A stretch of DNA of 64,000 nucleotides from Turnera subulata (taxonomy: Eukaryota; Streptophyta; Magnoliopsida; Malpighiales; Passifloraceae), in contig JAKUCV010006869.1 in NCBI GenBank assembly GCA_028386065.3, positions 1 to 64,000 on the forward strand, given 5' to 3'. The notes under the pieces were generated by a model. It did not search any database and was not told the origin of the DNA. It saw only the letters and a program-made list of their open reading frames with translations. This document shows positions 58,052-64,000 of this stretch, piece by piece (positions within the stretch are counted from its first letter, which is position 1; each line of letters begins with the position of its first letter). The translations under genes were made by a program, and so were the position numbers.

Positions 58052-59196
58052 CTTCCAGAATATATATGTATGTATTTATATGTATATGTGTACGTATATA
58101 ACAAATTCTACCGTATTAGTACTATTATTTTCTCTATTATTTTCGGACTAGGCCTCTCAGACCAAGCCCAAGAGCTAGGTCCACAGGTCAAATAACCCAA
58201 GAGTGTCAGCCCTGGTCCAAGTGTTTAACCCACACATGAAGCCCAGGTGCAGAGCCCAAGCTAGAGCAGCCCAAGCGCTGACCGGGACAATTAACCCGAC
58301 CCACGACCCACTTATCCGGGTCGTCTTGCACAATGGGTCTGCTCACCTAGCAGCGGCGACGACGGCTGCAAATGGTGGTGCGACGCGACGAGGAAGACGA
58401 ACAGCGGCGCTGCTGTATGCTTTCGAGGCGGCGGCGCGTCAGGTGAGCAGAGGCGGGGTGACCGGCAATGAACTCGGCTCGGTCACGGGGCTGTCGGGGA
58501 AGAGAAGCACGTCGAGGAGGAAGGGTTGCGGCGGCGACTGGGTGCGGCTGGCTTCACGATCTGGTGCTACGTTGTTGAGAGCGCGACAGAAAGTGGTTGG
58601 AGGAGGAGAGGCGGTCGACGGTGAGGCGGCAGTGGAGGAGATGAAGAGAAGATGAGGGTGACGTCGTTTTGGGGCTGGGTTTGTTTCTTTATATATATAT
58701 ATATACACATATATGTTTAGTAAAAATGGAAACTGGGGAGTTGCTGGGCGTAGAGGATGAGCAGGCAAGGAGCTTGTTTCTAACTGGTGTTTTGTGTGTT
58801 GCATTTTGTAGGATGGGCACGATTTTTATAATCAAAGAAAGAGGAGGAAACAAATATTTTTGCCAGACAAGAAAAGAAAGAAAAGAATAAAGGTGTCGGT
58901 GAATTATTGATGAATTATGGAGGGTTACTATGTGCATGGTTGAGCAATAAAAAAAATCTGGACTGACAAAAGACTTATTTGCCCTTCTAGTTTCCTTTGG
59001 GTTTTAAATTAATCTAGGGGTATTATCATCTTTTCGCACTTTTACCAATCCGGAAAATTCCAACTTGTCCCAAAAATTTCGTAAAAATATCCGGGGTATG
59101 GAATAAGACTCGGAATTGGAATCCGATGCTCGGTTTACCATGAAATAATTACCAAAGGTTAATTTCTCACGATAAATCACTATGCAAAAGAATTAC
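56715..59196 (-). mobile_element. Element D, 5' LTR (minus orientation), end-truncated
   Basis: It aligns with 41161-43674 but stops at AAAAGAATTAC (59196). The last 45 bases expected (to ...CTGTTACA) are missing and array sequence follows. No target duplication remains. It has the longer (ATT)n run and small indels relative to the left copy, so D is older than B. Confidence 0.88.
57981..58050. repeat. (ATT)n microsatellite in D 5' LTR
   Basis: Expanded counterpart of 42448-42494. Confidence 0.9.
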
Positions 59197-61130
59197 CATG
59201 TGATTTTTAAACGTGATTTTAAAAATACGTATATTGATAATTAGTTTTGTAAAATTAATAAATTTATCTGCGATTTAATTGTATAAAGACAGTATGAGGA
59301 TAAAACTTTATCCATTGAGTTGTATATATTTATTATTGATTTTGTCTTCCGAGCCTAATAAGTAGGTCTTGTAAATAGTCCAGGCATATTGTAAAAATTT
59401 TAATATATACATTTGTAGTTTGTTCGATGTTTGAACCTAATAAATAAAATTTTATACATTGAGTTATATATATTTGTTATTAATTCCAGTTTTTAAACCT
59501 ATTAAATAGGTTTTCTGAATAGCCCGGACGCATTGTACAAATTTAATAGATACATTTATTAGTAGATTTATAAAATTTGGATAAAATTACACATATTGAT
59601 GAGTAGGTTTATAAATTTAATAAGTAGATTTTGGGTCCCATTGTATACAATGTATGAATAAAATTCTATACATTGAAGTATATACTTATTGTGATTTTGG
59701 CTTTCGAGCCTAATAAGTAGGCCCCTTAAATAGTGCAGACACATTGTATAAATTTAATATATACATTTATAGTTAATTTCGATTTTTGAACCTAATAAAT
59801 AACATTCTATGCATTGAATTTTATATATTTATTATTCCTTCCGGTTTTCAAACCTATTAAATAGGTTTTCTAACTCTGATAAATAAATTATATGTATACT
59901 ATGCACTGGGTTATATATATTTATTGTAAATTTAGGTTTTTAAACATTATAACTCTCATATATAGTCCAGCCTACATGGTATAAATTTAATATATACATT
60001 TTTAGTTAGTTTTGATTCTTAAACGTAATTTAAAAATATATTTATTGGTAATTAGGTTTATAAAATTAATAAGTATATCTAACATTCAATAGTATCAAAG
60101 ATAATGTGAAGATAAAATTCTATGCATTGTGTTGTATATATTGATTATTTATTTTAGTTTTCGAGCCTGATAAGTAGGTCTTATAAATAATCCACTACAT
60201 TGTATAAATTTAATATATATTTATAGTTATTTTAAATTTATGAACTTAATAAATAAAATTCTATACATTGGGTTATATATATTTATTATTCATTCCGGTT
60301 TTCAAACCTATTAAATAGGTTTTCTAAATAATCCGGACACATTGTAAAAATTTAATAAATATATTTATAAAATTAGGATGTTAATAAATTTAATAAGTAG
60401 ATTTTGGGTTCCATTATATATAGACAAAAGGATAAAATTCTATATATTGAATATTGTATATATTTATTATTTATTTTACCTTTCAAGTCTAATAAGTAGG
60501 TTCCTTAAGTAGTCCAAGCATATTGTTTATATTTAATATATACATTTACAGTTAGTTTCGATTTTTTAACCTAATAAATAAAATTCTATACATTGAGTTG
60601 TATATATTTATTATTAATTCCGATTTTTAAACCTATTAAATAGGTTTTCTAACCCTAATAAATAAATTATTAGTAATAATTTATGTTTTCAAACATTATA
60701 AGTAACTCTCATAAATAGTCCAACCACATGGTTAAAATTTACTTTATACATTTTTAGTTAATTTCGATTCTTAAACGTAATTTTAAAAATATACATATTG
60801 ATAATTAGGTTTACAAAATTAATAAGTACATCTGGGATTTAATTGTATAAAGACAATGTAAAGATCGTATTCTATGAACTTATTGTATATATTTATCACT
60901 GATTTCGGTTATCAAACCTAATAAGTATGTTTCGTAAATAGTCAAAATACAACCTATAAATTTAGTATATTTGCATTTAAATTTAATTTAATTTTGATTT
61001 CTAAACATAATAAATAAAATATTAATTAATTTAATTTTGATTTCTAAACATAATAACTAAAATATTAATTAATTTAATTTTAATTTCTAAACATAATAAC
61101 TAAATTATATGAATTAATAAATACACCTGT
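59197..61130. repeat. AT-rich higher-order tandem array
   Basis: Recurring landmarks include AAACCTATTAAATAGGTTTTC (about 59493, 59850, 60305, 60630), AATAAGTAGGT (five times) and AACGTAATTTTAAAAATATA (about 59212, 60025, 60775). The last set gives a large period of about 750-810 bp, each period built of diverged shorter units containing TTTAATATATACATTT. There is no ORF. The array is probably a satellite-like or mobile-element-derived block. Confidence 0.7.
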
Positions 61131-62204
61131 TTGAATATGCCTTTTTTATGATAGGACAGCTTTCCTCATCTTTTTCATAAATTTAAAATAAAAATTGTCA
61201 ATATTATTTATTTAATTAGTAACAAAAAAATCATTAATTACTCCTGCCAAACTTAAAGTGGTGCTTGATTGAGTACTATAGTCTCAACTTCATTCTTCTT
61301 CATTTGCTTTGCTAAATCTTTGTCGCCGTCCCAGTCTTAAGTTCTCTGTATAAAGAAACTAAACCTATTTTCATAACAATCACTTGCTTTTCCTCCTCTT
61401 CCTCTTCAAGTTCTTCGAGGTTGCACAGGGAATTGAAGAAGGATATAACTATGTGTTTTAAAAACATAAAAGAATAATTTTTTTGACAATATTTGTTTAG
61501 TTTTAGGGACACAATCCTCTATTGCTTGCTTTCCTCTTCATTGAGCGAGTAGTTTTGAGTTCTCGAAGCACAACTTTTGTGTTATACAAAAGGCTGCAGT
61601 TCATGCTATAGATGAGATTAAGTTATATAGTTCCACAAAATGGCACCATAACAACTGAGAAAATAATAAAATCACTTCTAGGATCTTCAATTATGGCTTC
61701 AAAAACTACCTAGTGCCTAAAACAAAAGAGTGAAACTGAGATACTTTTAGAACTTAGCAAATCTCATGACCATAAATTTAGTATGTTCTAAAAGATTACA
61801 AAGCATAAAAATTCCAATAGCAAAGTGGAATATATAAGTATGGGTGTAGGAGTAGGACAATCTGACTCTATACAAAATATTACCTGAATAACTGTGGGTG
61901 GTGGTGTCCAAATTTAAAACAAACAATCAAACAAAAGCATTAATGCTACTTCCCTTTTGCCGTATCTAGTAATATATACATACAAGTAAACTTTACAGAG
62001 AAGCAAATTAAAAAAAAAAAAGGGCTGGCGCTGTCATCGGAGAAGTGGACACTCCTTCTAGACCCACGATATTGAATTTCAAAAGAGTGAGGGTTTAATT
62101 TGAAGCATACCCGGTGTCCTCGGGCAATCCTCGGATGAAGATCTTTCTACACCAGTGCAAATATATAATGTTAATTCTACAAATATAACATTAATTCTAA
62201 TTAA
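61131..62204. other. Intergenic; faint RRM-like exon
   Basis: Mostly AT-rich. On the minus strand 62111-62146 is bounded by a TGTAG acceptor and a GTATGC donor and can be read as KIFIRGLPEDTG, reminiscent of the first strand of an RNA-recognition motif. No other exon of such a gene was found, so this is weak. Confidence 0.25.
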
Positions 62205-62556
62205 CTCCAAACACAAAAATTTAGAGAGAAGCAAATAAAAGAAAAAAGAGAGAATGACCCTGGGCTGAAGCCATCTTTGGAGAAGTGGTCATCCTTATAG
62301 AACCCACAATATTGAATTTTTTTATCAATTGATTGACAAATTGACTACAAACACAGACAATTTACACAGAAGCAAATAAAAAGAAAAAGAGAGACTGACC
62401 AAGGGCTGAAGCCATGGTCAGAGAAGTGGTCACCCTTATAGAACCCACAATATTGAATTTTTTGATTGATTGATTGATAAATTGATTACAAACACGAAAA
62501 TTTACAAAGAAGCAAATAAAAGAAAAAAGTGAGACTGACCTAAGGCTGAAGCTGAC
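62205..62556. repeat. 139-bp tandem repeat, about 2.5 units
   Basis: GAAGCAAATAAA recurs near 62230, 62370 and 62509, and AGAAGTGGTCA near 62282 and 62422. Each unit has GGGCTGAAGCCAT and ACCCACAATATTGAATTTTTT. A more diverged copy lies at about 62000-62085. On the minus strand two units contain an ATGGCTTCAGCCC start-like sequence. Confidence 0.7.
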
Positions 62557-62883
62557 AGATGAAGGAAGATAAGAAAAATCCTGCCTTATAAATGAGTGAG
62601 AAAAAAAAAAAAAGAGAAAAAAACCAAAAAAGTGAGGGTTTTAGGAGGGATGTGGTAAGCTTTTATTGGAGATCTTAAGCCCTTCATCTTCTACAATATC
62701 AATTATGGTTCATGAATTTTTACAATATCAATTATTGTTCATGAATCTTCTGAGTTTAAATTATAGTTCATGATTTTTTATTTTTCTTCTCACCCACTAA
62801 ATAAAATTGAGAAAGACTAAAATTCAAATCCTAGATATATAAGTTGCCACGTGAATTCCTAAATTCACAGGAATGAGTTCTGC

Positions 62884-62886
<3 letters not shown>

Positions 62887-62925
<39 letters not shown>
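62887..62925. repeat. (TA)n microsatellite
   Basis: About 19 TA units. Confidence 0.95.
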
Positions 62926-62926
<1 letters not shown>

Positions 62927-63712
62927 TTCCAACTTTTTTTTTGAAGGGAGTTCTTACCAGAGAAAACCACCTCCGTTGTGAAAGTAGCATCGAAAATTAG
63001 AAACGACATTTTCAAAATAAAGTGAATCGATAATTGAAGAATTGATTTCTATTGGAGTTAACTCTGTCTAAAATCCGACAAATAACTTGGTGGATTCGTT
63101 GGCCAAAAGGTTAACAAGAGAAATAGTAAAATTAACATCAAGTAGGATGGCACTAAGACCTTCACAAACTGACACTAACAATGGTAACTTAATTTTTATA
63201 GTTTAGTCAACTACTAACTTCAAAGTTTAACGGTAACAACAAGAAACAAGTTGTTGTTTGTGTCTGTGTGACTAATGTAACAAGGTGTTAGGGGTTTCAA
63301 TTTGGTTTAAACTTTTCCAATAGTTTTAATAGTGAGTTTTCTTTTTCTTTTTAATTTAACAGAGTTAAGCATCAATTAGAAGAGGTTGGATGGTATATTT
63401 TACAATCTTAAAAAATTGTAGGACTTAATATAATAAATATATATTTATTAAAAATAAATTTTTATTTTCCATGGTGGAAGAAACTATGCCACATGGCCCT
63501 ATAAAAATTTGCCACGTGGGGTATTTATGGGTGCATGGGGGCAGCACCAAAGTGTTAACCAACAAACAAGCGGCCCGACTAGTACATATTACAAGCTCGT
63601 GCAATAAATTATTAGGAAATTAGTTTTGCTCCTCGCCAAGTCTTGAAAGGAACAACAAAAGCTAGCACCAGACTGCCACCATAGGGGGGAAAGAAGGTTG
63701 TGCAGACTTGAA
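62926..63712. other. Intergenic, no gene seen
   Basis: AT-rich spacer. GCCACATGG and GCCACGTGG (G-box-like) near 63489 and 63511 are the only motifs that stand out. Confidence 0.4.
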
Positions 63713-63865
63713 TTACCAGAAGGCTTGAGCAATGACTAAATTAGAAAGCTCTTCCAAGAATGCTGTAGTGTCATTGAAAGCCAAAGCATTCCTGGCCAAC
63801 CAGATCATCCAAATCACCGCTAAACCAATACAAACCCAGACACGTCTCTGTGTTGCTGAACCGGA
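63713..63865 (-). pseudogene. LINE reverse-transcriptase C-terminal remnant
   Basis: The minus-strand frame reads ATQRRVWVCIGLAVIWMIWLARNALAF then a short helix-like tail and TAA. The RVW...IWxIWLxRN pattern is typical of the zinc-binding C-terminus of plant non-LTR (LINE) reverse transcriptases. Only this end is visible before the frame breaks. Confidence 0.5.
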
Positions 63866-64000
63866 AGGGAAAAGCCATTATAAGAGCCAGTCAATACCAA
63901 ATTACCTTCAAAATCCTAGCTGTATGAGAAAAAAAAAAAAAAATTACCTTCGAATTCCTCCTCTAACAACAAATCCATCCTTCCTCACCTCTAAAGGTTT

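Noticed and set aside
61312..61512. 66-codon minus-strand ORF with a run of Glu.
   Set aside because: The acidic run comes from a CTT/TCC simple stretch; no family resemblance and no exon signals that connect it to the RRM-like fragment.

Overview
This window looks like nuclear DNA of a flowering plant, most likely a eudicot. It has AT-rich intergenic sequence, spliced host genes with GT-AG introns, long nested LTR retrotransposons and MITEs. All coordinates, reading frames and splice sites were worked out by eye; no database search was possible, so family names rest on recalled motifs.

Layout. 1-7065: element A, a non-autonomous LTR element in minus orientation with a truncated left LTR. 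Its interior carries no gag-pol but has two antisense (+ strand) ORFs, each with its own TATA box. 7071-11008: AT-rich spacer with a palindrome cluster and a complete hAT-type MITE (9296-9871, 8-bp target duplication). 11009-15335: the host gene island, all on the minus strand: a SUVR/WIYLD-type gene without a SET domain, a six-exon gene resembling the snoRNP assembly factor NOPCHAP1, and an orphan, frameshifted first exon resembling IREH1-type AGC kinases. 16663-28297: element C, a full-length but inactivated Ty3/gypsy Tekay/Del-type chromovirus with target duplication TAATA; a second hAT MITE sits in its 5' LTR. 30255-31017: a two-exon gene for a secreted proline-rich and cysteine-rich protein. 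31586-41091: element B, an intact young relative of A with target duplication TATAT and the same antisense ORF pair. 41161-59196: element D, another decayed Tekay-like element, split by a copia element E (45018-53334, target duplication CCCTC). 59197-61130: an AT-rich higher-order tandem array; pieces of it also flank B and D, so both appear to have landed in it. 61131-64000: spacer with a 139-bp tandem repeat and a LINE reverse-transcriptase remnant.

How the parts work together. C and D encode, in broken form, Gag, protease, RT, RNase H, integrase and a C-terminal chromodomain-like tail. A and B share their LTR ends, PBS, PPT hairpin and even the first codons of gag with C and D, but gag-pol has been replaced by an antisense two-gene cassette. 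By hand comparison of A and B, the larger antisense ORF has changed mostly at silent sites and the smaller differs by in-frame indels, so both look like selected protein genes carried by a parasite that depends on Tekay proteins in trans. One of them contains the first half of an AP-endonuclease-like (EEP) domain. The LTRs of A-D also share a conserved leader with splice-like signals and a double hairpin whose stem is maintained by different sequences. The copia element carries about 20 copies of the palindrome AACATCGATGTT, mostly in pairs two helical turns apart. These are the strongest candidates for undescribed biology here.
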